From Oasisia sp. SBJ-2009 (Eukaryota > Annelida > Polychaeta > Sabellida > Siboglinidae), in NCBI GenBank assembly GCA_964017155.1, contig OZ024854.1, positions 67,271,254-67,335,253 on the forward strand: DNA of 64,000 nt, in the 5' to 3' direction. Every line of letters starts with the position of its first letter. The stretch's first letter is position 1. Position numbers and translations under genes: made by a program. Positions 1 to 15,529 of the stretch are shown one piece after another. Below the pieces are notes generated by a model. That model was not told the DNA's origin. It did no database searches and was given only the letters and a program-made list of their open reading frames with translations.

Positions 1-2160
1 TTTTAACACTGCACGTCCCCTTACTGATGCTATTTTAACACTGCATGTCCCCCTACTGATGATATTTTAACACTGCATGCCCCCCTACTGATGATATTAT
101 AACACTCCATGTCCCCCTACTGATGCTATTTTAACACTGCATGTCCCCCTACTGATGATATTTTAACACTGCATGTCCCCCTACTGATGATATTATAACA
201 CTCCATGTCCCCCTACTGATGATATTATAACACTCCATGTCCCCCTACTGATGATATTATAACACTGCATGTCCTCCTACTGATGATATTTTAACACAGC
301 ATGTCCTCCTACTGATGATATTTTAACACTGCATGTCTTCATACTGATGATATTTTAACACAGCATGTCCTCCTACTGATGATATTTTAACACTGCACGT
401 CCCCTTACTGATGATATTTTAACACTGCATGTCCTCCCACTGATGATGTTTTAACACTGCATGTCCTCCTACTGATGATATTTTAACACTGCATGTTCTC
501 CTACTGATGATATTTTAACACTGCATGTCCCCTTACTGGTGATATTTCTACAATGCATGTCCCCCTACTGGTGATATATTAACACAGCATGTCCCGTTAC
601 TGATGATATCTTAATACTGCATGTCCTGTTACTGATGATATTTTAACACTGCATTTACTCCTACTGATGGTATTTTAACACTGCATTTCGTCATACTGAT
701 AATATTTTAACACTGCATGTCTCCTACTGGTGATATTTTAACACTGCATGTCCTCCTACTGATGATATATTAACACTGCATGTCCCCCTACTGGTGATAT
801 TTTAACACTGAATGTCCTCCTTCTGATGATATTTTAACACTGCATGTCCTCCTACTGATGATATTTTAACACTGCATGTCCTCCTACTGATGCTATTTTA
901 ACACTGCATGTCTCCTACTGGTGATATTTTAACACTGCATATCCTCCTACTGATGATATTTTAACATTGCATGTCCTCTCACTGATGATATTTTAACATT
1001 GCATGTCCTCTCACTGGTGATATTTTAACACAGCATGTCCTCCTACTGATGATATTTTAACACTGCATGTCCCCCTACTGGTGATATATTAACACTGCAT
1101 GTCCCCCTACTGGTGATATTTTAACACTGAATGTCCTCCTTCTAATGATATTTTAACACTGCATGTCCTCCTACTGATGATATTTTAACACTGCATGTCC
1201 TCCTACTGATGATATTTTAACACTGCATGTCTCCTACTGGTGATATTTTAACACTGCATGTCTCCTACTGATGTTTTTTAACACTGCATATCCTCCTACT
1301 GATGATATTTTAACATTGCATGTCCTCTTACTGGTGATATTTTAAAAATGCATGTCCCCTACTGATGATATTTTAACACAGCATGTCCCGCTACTGATGA
1401 TATTTTAACACTGCATGTCCTCCTACTGATGATATTTTAACACTGCATGTCCTCCTACTTATGATATTTTAACACTGCATATCTTCCTACTGATGATATT
1501 TTGACACAGCATGTCCCGGTACTGTTGATATTTTAACACTGCATGTCCCCCTACTAATGATATTTTAACACTGCATGTCTCCTACTGATGATATGTTAAC
1601 ACTGCATGTCCTCTCACTGGTGATATTTTAACACTGCATGTCCCCCTACTGATGATATTGTAACACAGCATGTCCCGCTACTGATGATATTTTAACACTG
1701 CATGTCCTCTCACTGGTGATATTTTAACAATGCATTTCCCCCTACTGATGATATTTTAGCACACCATGTCCCGCTACTGATGATATTTTAACACTGCATG
1801 TACTCCACTGGTGATATTTTAACACTGCATGTCCTCCTACTGATGATATTTTAACACTGCATGTCCTCCTCCTGATGATATTTTAACACTGCATGTCCTC
1901 CCACTGGTGATATTTTAACAATGCATGTCCTCCTACTGATGATATTTTAACACTGCATGTCCTCCTACTGATGATATTTTAACATTGCATGTCCCCTACT
2001 GATGATATTTTAACACTGCATGTCTCCTACTGATGATATTTTAACACTGCAAGTCTTCCTACTAATGATATTTTAACGCTGCATGTCCCCCTACTGATGA
2101 TATTTTAACACTGCATGTCCCCCTACTGATGATATTATAACACTGCATGTCCCCCTACTG
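1..2160 (+). repeat. Higher-order module, third copy of the 2.26-kb module
   Basis: The order of variant units from position 1 matches that from 6598 onward. Landmarks are the GCACGTCCCCTTACTGATGC unit at the start, the TTTCTACAATGC unit at 541 (partner 7170), CTTAATACTGC near 611 and the GCAAGTCTTCC unit near 2050. The offset is 6597 at the start and 6629 by position 541, so the copies differ by one unit gained or lost in between. The end is approximate. Confidence 0.75.
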
Positions 2161-2169
2161 ATGATATTT

Positions 2170-4215
2170 TAACACTGCATGTCCTCCTACTGATGATATT
2201 TTAACACAGCATGTCCCGGTACTGATGATATTTTAACACTGCATGTCCCCCTACTAATGATATTTTAACACTGCTTGTATCCTACTGATGATATGTTAAC
2301 ACTGCATGTCCTCCTACTGATGATATTTTAACACTGCACATCCCCTTACTGATGCTATTTTAACACTGCATGTCCCCCTACTGATGATATTTTAACACTG
2401 CATGTCCCCCTACTGATGATATTATAACACTCCATGTCCCCCTACTGATGATATTTTAACACTGCATGTCTCCTACTGATGATGTTTTAACACTGCATGT
2501 CCTCCTACTGATGATATCTTAACACTGCATGTCCTCCTACTGATGATATTTTAACACTGCATGTCCCCCTACTGATGATATTTTAACACTGCATGTCTCC
2601 TACTGATGATATTTTAACACCGCGTGTCCTCCTACTGATTATATTTTAACACTGCACGTCCCCTTACTGATGCTATTTTAACACTGCATGTCCCCCTACT
2701 GATGATATTTTAACACTGCATGTCCCCCTACTGATGATATTATAACACTGCATGTCCCCCTACTGATGATATTTTAACACTGCATGTCCTCCTACTGACG
2801 ATATTTTTACACTGCATGTCTCCTACTTGTGATATGTTAACACTGCATATCCTCCTACTGATGATATATTAACACTGCATGTCCCCCTACTGGTGATATT
2901 TTAACACTGCATGTCCTCCTTCTGATGATATTTTAACACTGCCTGTCCTCCTACTGATAATATTTTAACACTGCATGTCCTCCTACTGATGATATTTTAA
3001 CGCTGCATGTCCTCCTACTGATGATGTTTTAACACTGCATGTCCTCCTACTGATGATGTTTTAACACTGCATGTCCTCCTACTGATGATATTTTAACACT
3101 GCATGTCCCCCTACTGATGATATTTTAACACTGCATGTCTCCTACTGATGATATTTTAACACTGCATGTCCCCCTACTGATGATATTTTAACACTGCATG
3201 TCCCCCTACTGATGATATTATAACACTGCATGTCCCCCTACTGATGATATTTTAACACTGCATGTCCTCATACTGACGATATTTTAACACTGCATGTCTC
3301 CTACTTGTGATATGTTAACACTGCATGTCCTCCTACTGATTATATATTAACACTGCATGTCCCCCTACTGGTGATATTTTAACACTGCATGTCGTCCTTC
3401 TGATGATATTTTAACACTGCACGTCCTCCTACTGATGATATTTTAACACTGCATGTCTCCTACTGGTGATATTTTAACACTGCATGTCTTCCTACTGATG
3501 ATATTTTAACACAGCATGTCCTCCTACTGATGATATTTTAACACTGCATGTCCTCCCACTGGTGATATTTTAACACTGCATGTCCTCCTACTGATGATAT
3601 TTTAACACTGCATGTCCTCCTTCTGATGATATTTTAGTACTGCATGTCCTCCTACTGATGATATTTTAACACTGCATGTCCTCCTACTGATGATATTTTA
3701 ACAGAGCATGTCCCCCTACTAATGATATTTTAACACTGCATGTCGTCCTATTGATGCTATTTTAAAACTGCACGTCCCCTTACTGATGATATGTTAACAC
3801 TGCATGTCCCCCTACTGATGATATCTTAACACTGCATGTCCCCCTACTGATGATATTATGACACTGCATGTCCCCCTACTGATGATATTTTAACACTGCA
3901 TGTCTCCTACTGATGATATTTTAACACTGTATGTCCTCCTACTGATGATATTTTAACACTGCATGTCCTCCTACTGATGATATTATAACACTTCATGTCC
4001 CCCTACTGATGATATTTTAACACTGCATGTCTCCTACTAATGATATTTTAACACTGCATGTCCTCCTACTGATGATATTTTAACACTTCATGTCCCCCTA
4101 CTGATGATATATGTTAACACTGCATGTCCCGGTACTGATGATATTTTAACACTGCATGTCCCTCTACTAATGATATTTTAACACTGCATGTCCTCCTACT
4201 GATGATATTTTAACG
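2170..4215 (+). repeat. Higher-order segment duplicated 9335 bp downstream, copy 1
   Basis: Shares its series of rare units with 11500-13480. Landmarks are CTGCTTGTATCC at 2271 and 11606, CCTACTGACGATATTTTTAC at 2791 and 12126, and GTCGTCCTTC at 3391 and 12726. All three give an offset of exactly 9335. Further on the second copy lacks about two units (near 13110), which reduces the offset to 9268 by the ATGTTAACAC unit at 4111. Confidence 0.78.
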
Positions 4216-6361
4216 CTGCATGTCCTCCTACTGATGATGTTTTAACACTGCATGTCCTCCTACTTATGATATTTTAACACTGCATGTCCTCCTACTGATG
4301 ATATTTTGACACAGCATGTCCCGGTACTAATGATATTTTAACACTGCATGTCTTCTACTGATGATATGTTAACACTGCATGTCCTCTCACTGGTGATATT
4401 TTAACACTGCATGTCCCCCTACTGATGATATTGTAACACAGCATGTCCCGCTACTGATGATATTTTAACACTGCATGTCCTCTCACTGGTGATATTTTAA
4501 CAATGCATGTCCCCCTACTGATGATATTTTAACACACCATGTCCCGCTACTGATGATATTTTAACACTGCATGTCCTCCCACTGGTGATATTTTAACAAT
4601 GCATGTCCTCCTACTGATGATATTTTAACACTGCATGTACTCCTACTGATGATATTATAACACTGCATGTCCCCCTACTGATGATATTTTAACACTGCAT
4701 GTCCTCCTACTGGTGATATTTTATCACAGCATGTCCTCCTACTGATGATATTTTAACACTGCATGTCCTCCTACTGATGATATTTTAACATTGCATGTCC
4801 CCCTACTGATGATATTTTATCACTGCATGTCTCCTACTGATGATATTTTAACACAGCATGTCCCGGTACTGATGATATTTTAACACTGCATGTCCCCCTA
4901 CTAATGATATTTTCACACTGCATATCCCCCTACTGATGATATTATAACACTGCATATCCCCCTACTGATGATATTATAACACTGCACATCCCCCTACTAA
5001 TGATATTTTAACACAGCATGTCCCGGTACTGATGATATTTTAACACTGCATGTCCCCCTACTAATGATATTTTAACACTGCATGTCTCCTACTGATGATA
5101 TGTTAACACTGCATGTCCTCCTACTGATGATATTTTAACACTGCACGTCCCCTTACTGATGATATTTTAACACTGCATGTTCTCCTACTGATGATATTTT
5201 AACACTGCATGTCCCCTTACTGGTGATATTTCTACAATGCATGTCCCCCTACTGGTGATATATTAACACAGCATGTCCCGTTACTGATGATATCTTAATA
5301 CTGCATGTCCTGTTACTGATGATATTTTAACACTGCATTTACTCCTACTGATGGTATTTTAACACTGCATGTCGTCATACTGATAATATTTTAACACTGC
5401 ATGTCTCCTACGGTGATATTTTAACACTGCATGTCCTCCTACCGATGATATATTAACACTGCATGTCCCCCTACTGGTGATATTTTAACACTGAATGTCC
5501 TCCTACTGATGATATTTTAACACTGCATGTCCTCCTACTGATGATATTTTAACACTGCATGTCTCCTACTGATGTTTTTTAACACTGCATATCCTCCTAC
5601 TGATGATATTTTAACATTGCATGTCCTCTCTCTGGTGATATTTTAACAATGCATGTCTCCTACTGATGATATTTTAACACAGCATGTCCCGCTACTGATG
5701 ATATTTTAACACTGCATGTCCTCCTACTTATGATATTTTAACACTGCATGTCCTCCTACTGATGATATTTTGACACAGCATGTCCCGGTACTAATGATAT
5801 TTTAACACTGCATGTCTTCTACTGATGATATGTTAACACTGCATGTCCTCTCACTGGTGATATTTTAACACTGCATGTCCCCCTACTGATGATATTGTAA
5901 CACAGCATGTCCCGCTACTGATGATATTTTAACAATGCATGTCCCCCTACTGATGATATTTTAACACACCATGTCCCGCTACTGATGATATTGTAACACT
6001 GCATGTACTCCACTGGTGATATTTTAACACTGCATGACCTCCTACTGATGACATTTTAACACTGCATGTCCTCCTCCTGATGATATTTTAACACTGCATG
6101 TCCTCCCACTGGTGATATTTTAACAATGCATGTCCTCCTACTGATGATATTTTAACACTGCATGTACTCCTACTGATGATATTTTAACACTGCATGTCCT
6201 CCTACTGGTGATATTTTATCGCAGCATGTCCTCCTACTGATGATATTTTAACACTGCATGTCCTCCTACTGATGATATTTTAACATTGCATGTCCCCCTA
6301 CTGATGATATTTTATCACTGCATGTCTCCTACTGATGATATTTTAACACTGCATGTCCTCC

Positions 6362-9300
6362 TACTGGTGATATTTTAACACTTCATGTCCCCCTACTGAT
6401 GATATATGTTAACACTGCATGTCCCGGTACTGATGATATTTTAACACTGCATGTCCCCCTACTAATGATATTTTAACACGGCATGTCCCGGTACTGATGA
6501 TATTTTAGCACTGCATGTCCCCCTACTAACGATATTTTAACACTGCATGTCTCCTACTGATGATATGTTAACACTGCATGTCTTCCTACTGATAATATTT
6601 TAACACTGCACGTCCCCTTACTGATGCTATTTTAACACTGCATGTCCCCCTACTGATGATATTTTAACACTGCATGTCCCCCTACTGATGATATTATAAC
6701 ACTCCATGTCCCCCTACTGATGCTATTTTAACACTGCATGTCCCCCTACTGATGATATTTTAACACTGCATGTCCCCCTACTGATGATATTATAACACTC
6801 CATGTCCCCCTACTGATGATATTATAACACTCCATGTCCCCCTACTGATGATATTATAACACTGCATGTCCTCCTACTGATGATGTTTTAACACTGCATG
6901 TCTTCCTACTGATGATATTTTAACACAGCATGTCCTCCTACTGATGATATTTTAACACTGAATGTCTTCATACTGATGATATTTTAACACAGCATGTCCT
7001 CCTACTGATGATATTTTAACACTGCACGTCCCCTTACTGATGATATTTTAACACTGCATGTCCTCCCACTGATGATGTTTTAACACTACATGTCCTCCTA
7101 CTGATGATATTTTAACACTGCATGTTCTCCTACTGATGATATTTTAACACTGCATGTCCCCTTACTGGTGATATTTCTACAATGCATGTCCCCCTACTGG
7201 TGATATATTAACACAGCATGTCCCGTTACTGATGATATCTTAATACTGCATGTCCTGTTACTGATGATATTTTAACACTGCATTTACTCCTACTGATGGT
7301 ATTTTAACACTGCATTTCGTCATACTGATAATATTTTAACACTGCATGTCTCCTACTGGTGATATTTTAACACTGCATGTCCTCCTACTGATGATATATT
7401 AACACTGCATGTCCCCCTACTGGTGATATTTTAACACTGAATGTCCTCCTTCTGATGATATTTTAACACTGCATGTCCTCCTACTGATGATATTTTAACA
7501 CTGCATGTCCTCCTACTGATGCTATTTTAACACTGCATGTCTCCTACTGGTGATATTTTAACACTGCATATCCTCCTACTGATGATATTTTAACATTGCA
7601 TGTCCTCTCACTGATGATATTTTAACATTGCATGTCCTCTCACTGGTGATATTTTAACACAGCATGTCCTCCTACTGATGATATTTTAACACTGCATGTC
7701 CCCCTACTGGTGATATATTAACACTGCATGTCCCCCTACTGGTGATATTTTAACACTGAATGTCCTCCTTCTAATGATATTTTAACACTGCATGTCCTCC
7801 TACTGATGATATTTTAACACTGCATGTCCTCCTACTGATGATATTTTAACACTGCATGTCTCCTACTGGTGATATTTTAACACTGCATGTCTCCTACTGA
7901 TGTTTTTTAACACTGCATATCCTCCTACTGATGATATTTTAACATTGCATGTCCTCTTACTGGTGATATTTTAAAAATGCATGTCCCCTACTGATGATAT
8001 TTTAACACAGCATGTCCCGCTACTGATGATATTTTAACACTGCATGTCCTCCTACTGATGATATTTTAACACTGCATGTCCTCCTACTTATGATATTTTA
8101 ACACTGCATATCCTCCTACTGATGATATTTTGACACAGCATGTCCCGGTACTGTTGATATTTTAACACTGCATGTCCCCCTACTAATGATATTTTAACAC
8201 TGCATGTCTCCTACTGATGATATGTTAACACTGCATGTCCTCTCACTGGTGATATTTTAACACTGCATGTCCCCCTACTGATGATATTGTAACACAGCAT
8301 GTCCCGCTACTGATGATATTTTAACACTGCATGTCCTCTCACTGGTGATATTTTAACAATGCATGTCCCCCTACTGATGATATTTTAGCACACCATGTCC
8401 CGCTACTGATGATATTTTAACACTGCATGTACTCCACTGGTGATATTTTAACACTGCATGTCCTCCTACTGATGATATTTTAACACTGCATGTCCTCCCA
8501 CTGGTGATATTTTAACAATGCATGTCCTCCTACTGATGATATTTTAACACTGCATGTCCTCCTACTGATGATATTTTAACATTGCATGTCCCCTACTGAT
8601 GATATTTTAACACTGCATATCTCCTACTGGTGATATTTTAACACTTCATGTCCCCCTACTGATGATATATGTTAACACTGCATGTCCCGGTACTGATGAT
8701 ATTTTAACACTGCATGTCCCCCTACTAATGATATTTTAACACGGCATGTCCCGGTACTGATGATATTTTAGCACTGCATGTCCCCCTACTAACGATATTT
8801 TAACACTGCATGTCTCCTACTGATGATATGTTAACACTGCATGTCTTCCTACTGATAATATTTTAACACTGCACGTCCCCTTACTGATGCTATTTTAACA
8901 CTGCATGTCCCCCTACTGATGATATTTTAACACTGCATGTCCCCCTACTGATGATATTATAACACTCCATGTCCCCCTACTGATGCTATTTTAACACTGC
9001 ATGTCCCCCTACTGATGATATTTTAACACTGCATGTCCCCCTACTGATGATATTATAACACTCCATGTCCCCCTACTGATGATATTATAACACTCCATGT
9101 CCCCCTACTGATGATATTTTAACACTGCATGTCCTCCTACTGATGATGTTTTAACACTGCATGTCTTCCTACTGATGATATTTTAACACAGCATGTCCTC
9201 CTACTGATGATATTTTAACACTGAATGTCTTCATACTGATGATATTTTAACACAGCATGTCCTCCTACTGATGATATTTTAACACTGCACGTCCCCTTAC

Positions 9301-10910
9301 TGATGATATTTTAACACTGCATGTCCTCCCACTGATGATGTTTTAACACTACATGTCCTCCTACTGATGATATTTTAACACTGCATGTTCTCCTACTGAT
9401 GATATTTTAACACTGCATGTCCCCTTACTGGTGATATTTCTACAATGCATGTCCCCCTACTGGTGATATATTAACACAGCATGTCCCGTTACTGATGATA
9501 TCTTAATACTGCATGTCCTGTTACTGATGATATTTTAACACTGCATTTACTCCTACTGATGGTATTTTAACACTGCATTTCGTCATACTGATAATATTTT
9601 AACACTGCATGTCTCCTACTGGTGATATTTTAACACTGCATGTCCTCCTACTGATGATATATTAACACTGCATGTCCCCCTACTGGTGATATTTTAACAC
9701 TGAATGTCCTCCTTCTGATGATATTTTAACACTGCATGTCCTCCTACTGATGATATTTTAACACTGCATGTCCTCCTACTGATGCTATTTTAACACTGCA
9801 TGTCTCCTACTGGTGATATTTTAACACTGCATATCCTCCTACTGATGATATTTTAACATTGCATGTCCTCTCACTGATGATATTTTAACATTGCATGTCC
9901 TCTCACTGGTGATATTTTAACACAGCATGTCCTCCTACTGATGATATTTTAACACTGCATGTCCCCCTACTGGTGATATATTAACACTGCATGTCCCCCT
10001 ACTGGTGATATTTTAACACTGAATGTCCTCCTTCTAATGATATTTTAACACTGCATGTCCTCCTACTGATGATATTTTAACACTGCATGTCCTCCTACTG
10101 ATGATATTTTAACACTGCATGTCTCCTACTGGTGATATTTTAACACTGCATGTCTCCTACTGATGTTTTTTAACACTGCATATCCTCCTACTGATGATAT
10201 TTTAACATTGCATGTCCTCTTACTGGTGATATTTTAAAAATGCATGTCCCCTACTGATGATATTTTAACACAGCATGTCCCGCTACTGATGATATTTTAA
10301 CACTGCATGTCCTCCTACTGATGATATTTTAACACTGCATGTCCTCCTACTTATGATATTTTAACACTGCATATCCTCCTACTGATGATATTTTGACACA
10401 GCATGTCCCGGTACTGTTGATATTTTAACACTGCATGTCCCCCTACTAATGATATTTTAACACTGCATGTCTCCTACTGATGATATGTTAACACTGCATG
10501 TCCTCTCACTGGTGATATTTTAACACTGCATGTCCCCCTACTGATGATATTGTAACACAGCATGTCCCGCTACTGATGATATTTTAACACTGCATGTCCT
10601 CTCACTGGTGATATTTTAACAATGCATGTCCCCCTACTGATGATATTTTAGCACACCATGTCCCGCTACTGATGATATTTTAACACTGCATGTACTCCAC
10701 TGGTGATATTTTAACACTGCATGTCCTCCTACTGATGATATTTTAACACTGCATGTCCTCCTCCTGATGATATTTTAACACTGCATGTCCTCCCACTGGT
10801 GATATTTTAACAATGCATGTCCTCCTACTGATGATATTTTAACACTGCATGTCCTCCTACTGATGATATTTTAACATTGCATGTCCCCTACTGATGATAT
10901 TTTAACACTG
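6362..10910 (+). repeat. Higher-order repeat: two tandem copies of a 2263-bp module
   Basis: Copy A runs from about 6362 to 8624 and copy B from about 8625 to 10910. Three landmarks give the same 2263-bp spacing: CTTCATGTCC at 6381 and 8644, TTTTAACACTGCACG at 6598 and 8861, and the GATATTTCTAC unit at 7170 and 9433. The copies are nearly identical along their length by eye, apart from an extra unit near 10745 in copy B. This suggests a recent unequal exchange. Confidence 0.85.
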
Positions 10911-11499
10911 CATATCTCCTACTGATGATATTTTAACACTGCAAGTCTTCCTACTGATGATATTTTAACACTGCATGTCCCCCTACTGATGATATTATAA
11001 CACTGCATGTCCCCCTACTGATGATATTTTAACTGTGCATCTCCCCCTACTTATGATATTTTAACATTGCATGTCCACCTACTGACGATATTTTAACACT
11101 GCATATCTCCTACTGATGATATTTTAACACTGCAAGTCTTCCTACTGGTGATATTTTAACACTGCATGTCCTCCTACTGATGATATTTTAACACTTCATG
11201 TCCCCCTACTGTTGATATTTTAACACTGCATGTCTCCTACTGATGATGTATTAACACTGCATGTCCTCCTACTGATGATATTTTAATACTTCATGTCCCC
11301 CTACTGATGATATTTTAACACTGCATGTCTCCTACTTATGATATTTTAGCACTGCATGTCCTCCTACTGACGATATTTTAACACTGCATGTCTCCTACTG
11401 GTGATATTTTAACACTGCATATCCTCCTACTGATGATATTTTAACATTGCATGTCCTCTCACTGGTGATATTTTAACAATGCATGTCCCCTACTGATGA

Positions 11500-13480
11500 T
11501 ATTTTAACACTGCATGTCCTCCTACTGATGATATTTTAACACAGCATGTCCCGGTACTGATGATATTTTAACACTGCATGTCCCCCTAGTAATGATATTT
11601 TAACACTGCTTGTATCCTACTGATGATATGTTAACACTGCATGTCCTCCTACTGATGATATTTTAACACTGCACATCCCCTTACTGATGCTATTTTAACA
11701 CTGCATGTCCCCCTACTGATGATATTTTAACACTGCATGTCCCCCTACTGATGATTTTATAACACTCCATGTCCCCCTACTGATGATATTTTAACACTGC
11801 ATGTCTCCTACTGATGATGTTTTAACACTGCATGTCCTCCTACTGATGATATTTTAACACTGCATGTCCTCCTACTGATGATATTTTAACACTGCATGTC
11901 CCCCTACTGATGATATTTTAACACTGCATGTCTCCTACTGATGATATTTTAACACCGCGTGTCCTCCTACTGATGATATTTTTACACTGCACGTCCCCTT
12001 ACTGATGCTATTTTAACACTGCATGTCCCCCTACTGATGATATTTTAACACTGCATGTCCCCCTACTGATGATATTATAACACTGCATGTCCCCCTACTG
12101 ATGATATTTTAACACTGCATGTCCTCCTACTGACGATATTTTTACACTGCATGTCTCCTACTTGTGATATGTTAACACTGCATATCCTCCTACTGATGAT
12201 ATATTAACACTGCATGTCCCCCTACTGGTGATATTTTAACACTGCATGTCCTCCTTCTGATGATATTTTAACACTGCCTGTCCTCCTACTGATAATATTT
12301 TAACACTGCATGTCCTCCTACTGATGATATTTTAACGCTGCATGTCCTCCTACTGATGATGTTTTAACACTGCATGTCCTCCTACTGATGATATTTTAAC
12401 ACTGCATGTCCTCCTACTGATGATATTTTAACACTGCATGTCCCCCTACTGATGATATTTTAACACTGCATGTCTCCTACTGATGATATTTTAACACTGC
12501 ATGTCCCCCTACTGATGATATTTTAACACTGCATGTCCCCCTACTGATGATATTATAACACTGCATGTCCCCCTACTGATGATATTTTAACACTGCATGT
12601 CCTCCTACTGACGATATTTTAACACTGCATGTCTCCTACTTGTGATATGTTAACACTGCATGTCCTCCTACTGATGATATATTAACACTGCATGTCCCCC
12701 TACTGGTGATATTTTAACACTGCATGTCGTCCTTCTGATGATATTTTAACACTGCACGTCCTCCTACTGATGATATTTTAACACTGCATGTCTCCTACTG
12801 GTGATATTTTAACACTGCATGTCTTCCTACTGATGATATTTTAACACAGCATGTCCTCCTAATGATATTTTAACACTGCATGTCCTCCCACTGGTGATAT
12901 TTTAACACTGCATGTCCTCCTACTGATGATATTTTAACACTGCATGTCCTCCTTCTGATGATATTTTAGTACTGCATGTCCTCCTACTGATGATATTTTA
13001 ACACTGCATGTCCTCCTACTGATGATATTTTAACAGAGCATATCCCCCTACTAATGATATTTTAACACTGCATGTCGTCCTATTGATGCTATTTTAAAAC
13101 TGCACGTCCCCTTACTGATGATATTATGACACTGCATGTCCCCCTACTGATGATATTTTAACACTGCATGTCTCCTACTGATGATATTTTAACACTGTAT
13201 GTCCTCCTACTGATGATATTTTAACACTGCATGTCCTCCTACTGATGATATTATAACACTTCATGTCCCCCTACTGATGATATTTTAACACTGCATGTCT
13301 CCTACTAATGATATTTTAACACTGCATGTCCTCCTACTGATGATATTTTAACACTTCATGTCCCCCTACTGATGATATATGTTAACACTGCATGTCCCGG
13401 TACTGATGATATTTTAACACTGCATGTCCCTCTACTAATGATATTTTAACACTGCATGTCCTCCTACTGATAATATTTTA
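11500..13480 (+). repeat. Higher-order segment, copy 2 of the 9335-bp-offset pair
   Basis: Repeats the variant order of 2170-4215 (landmarks given there). It contains a shortened unit near 12857, reading GTCCTCCTAATGATATT, that lacks a few bases present in the partner near 3520. It also lacks about two units near 13110. Confidence 0.78.
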
Positions 13481-13899
13481 ACGCTGCATGTCCTCCTACT
13501 GATGATGTTTTAACACTGCATGTCCTCCTACTGATGATATTTTAACACTGCATGTCCTCCTACTGATGATATTTTAACACTGCATGTCCCCCTACTGATG
13601 ATATTTTAACAGAGCATGTCCCCCTACTAATGATATTTTAACACTGCATGTCCTCCTATTGATGCTATTTTAAAACTGCACGTCCCCTTACTGATGATAT
13701 ATTAACACTGCATGTCCCCCTACTGATGATATCTTAACACTGCATGTCCCCCTACTGATGATATGTTAACACTGCATGTCCTCCTACTGATGATATTTTA
13801 ACACTGCACGTCCCCTTACTGATGCTATGTTAACACTGCATGTCCCCCTACTGATGATATTTTAACACTGCATGTCCCCCTACTGATGATATTATAACA

Positions 13900-15130
13900 C
13901 TCCATGTCCCCCTACTGATGATATTTTAACACTGCATGTCTCCTACTGGTGGTATTTTAACACTTCATGTCTTCCTACTGATGATATTTTAACACAGCAT
14001 GTCCTCCTACTGATGATATTTTAACACTGCATGTCCTCCTACTGATGATATTTTAACACTGCATGTCTTCCTACTGATGATATTTTAACACTGCATGTCC
14101 TCTTACTGATGATATTTTAACACAGCATGTCCCGGTACTGATGATATGTTAACACTGCATGTCCCCCTACTAATGATATTTTAACACTGCATGTATCCTA
14201 CTGATGATATTTTAACACTGCATGTCCTCCTACTGATGATATTTTAACACTGCATGTCCCCCTACTGATGATATTTTAACACTGCATGTCCCCTTACTGG
14301 TGATATTTATACAATGCATGTCCCCCTACTGATGATATTGTAACACAGCATGTCCCGCTACTGATGATATTTTAACACTGCATGTCCTCTCACTGGTGAT
14401 ATTTTAACACTGCATGTTCTCCTACTGATGATATTTTAACACTGCATGTCCTCCTACTGATGATATTTTAACACTGCATGTCCTCCCACTGATGATATTT
14501 TAACATTGCATGTCCCCTACTGATGATATTTTAACACTGCATGTCCTCCTACTGACGATATTTTTACACTGCATGTCTCCTACTTGTGATATTTTAACAC
14601 TGCATGTCCTCCTACTGATGATATATTAACACTGCATGTCCCCCTACTGGTGATATTTTAACACTGCATGTCCTCCTACTGATGATATTTTAACACTGCA
14701 TGTCCTCCTACTGATGATATTATAACACTCCATGTCCCCCTACTGATGATATTTTAACGCTGCATGTCCTCCTACTGATGATGTTTTAACACTGCATGTC
14801 CTCCTACTAATGATATTTTAACACTGCATGTCCTCCTACTGATGATATTTTAACACTGCATGTCCCCCTACTGATGATATTTTAACACTGCATGTCTCCT
14901 ACTGATGATATTTTAACACTGCATGTCCCCCTACTGATGATATTTTAACACTGCATGTCCCCCTACTGTTGATATTATAACACTGCATGTCCCCCTACTG
15001 ATGATATTTTAACACTGCATGTCCTCCTACTGACGATATTTTAACACTGCATGTCTCCTACTTGTGATATGTTAACACTGCATGTCCTCCTACTGATGAT
15101 ATATTAACACTGCACGTCCTCCTACTGATG
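13900..15130 (+). repeat. Higher-order segment duplicated 4586 bp downstream, copy 1
   Basis: Matches 18500-19805. TCTTACTGAT at 14101 pairs with 18687, and TGATATTTATACAATGC at 14301 pairs with 18887; both give 4586. The rare CTGTTGATATTATAAC unit at 14966 pairs with 19648 at an offset of 4682, so about three units were gained in the second copy. Confidence 0.72.
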
Positions 15131-15529
15131 ATATTTTAACACTGCATGTCTCCTACTGGTGATATTTTAACACTGCATGTCTCCTACTGATGATATTTTA
15201 ACACCGCGTGTCCTCCTACTGATGATATTTTAACACTGCACGTCCCCTTACTGGTGCTATTTTAACACTGCATGTCCCCCTACTGATGATATTTTAACAC
15301 TGCATGTCCCCCTACTGATGATATTATAACACTGCATGTCCCCCTACTGATGATATTTTAACACTGCATGTCCTCCTACTGACGATATTTTTACACTGCA
15401 TGTCTCCTACTTGTGATATTTTAACACTGCATGTCCTCCTACTGATGATATATTAACACTGCATGTCCCCCTACTGGTGATATTTTAACACTGCATGTCC
15501 TCCTTCTGATGATATTTTAACACTGCCTG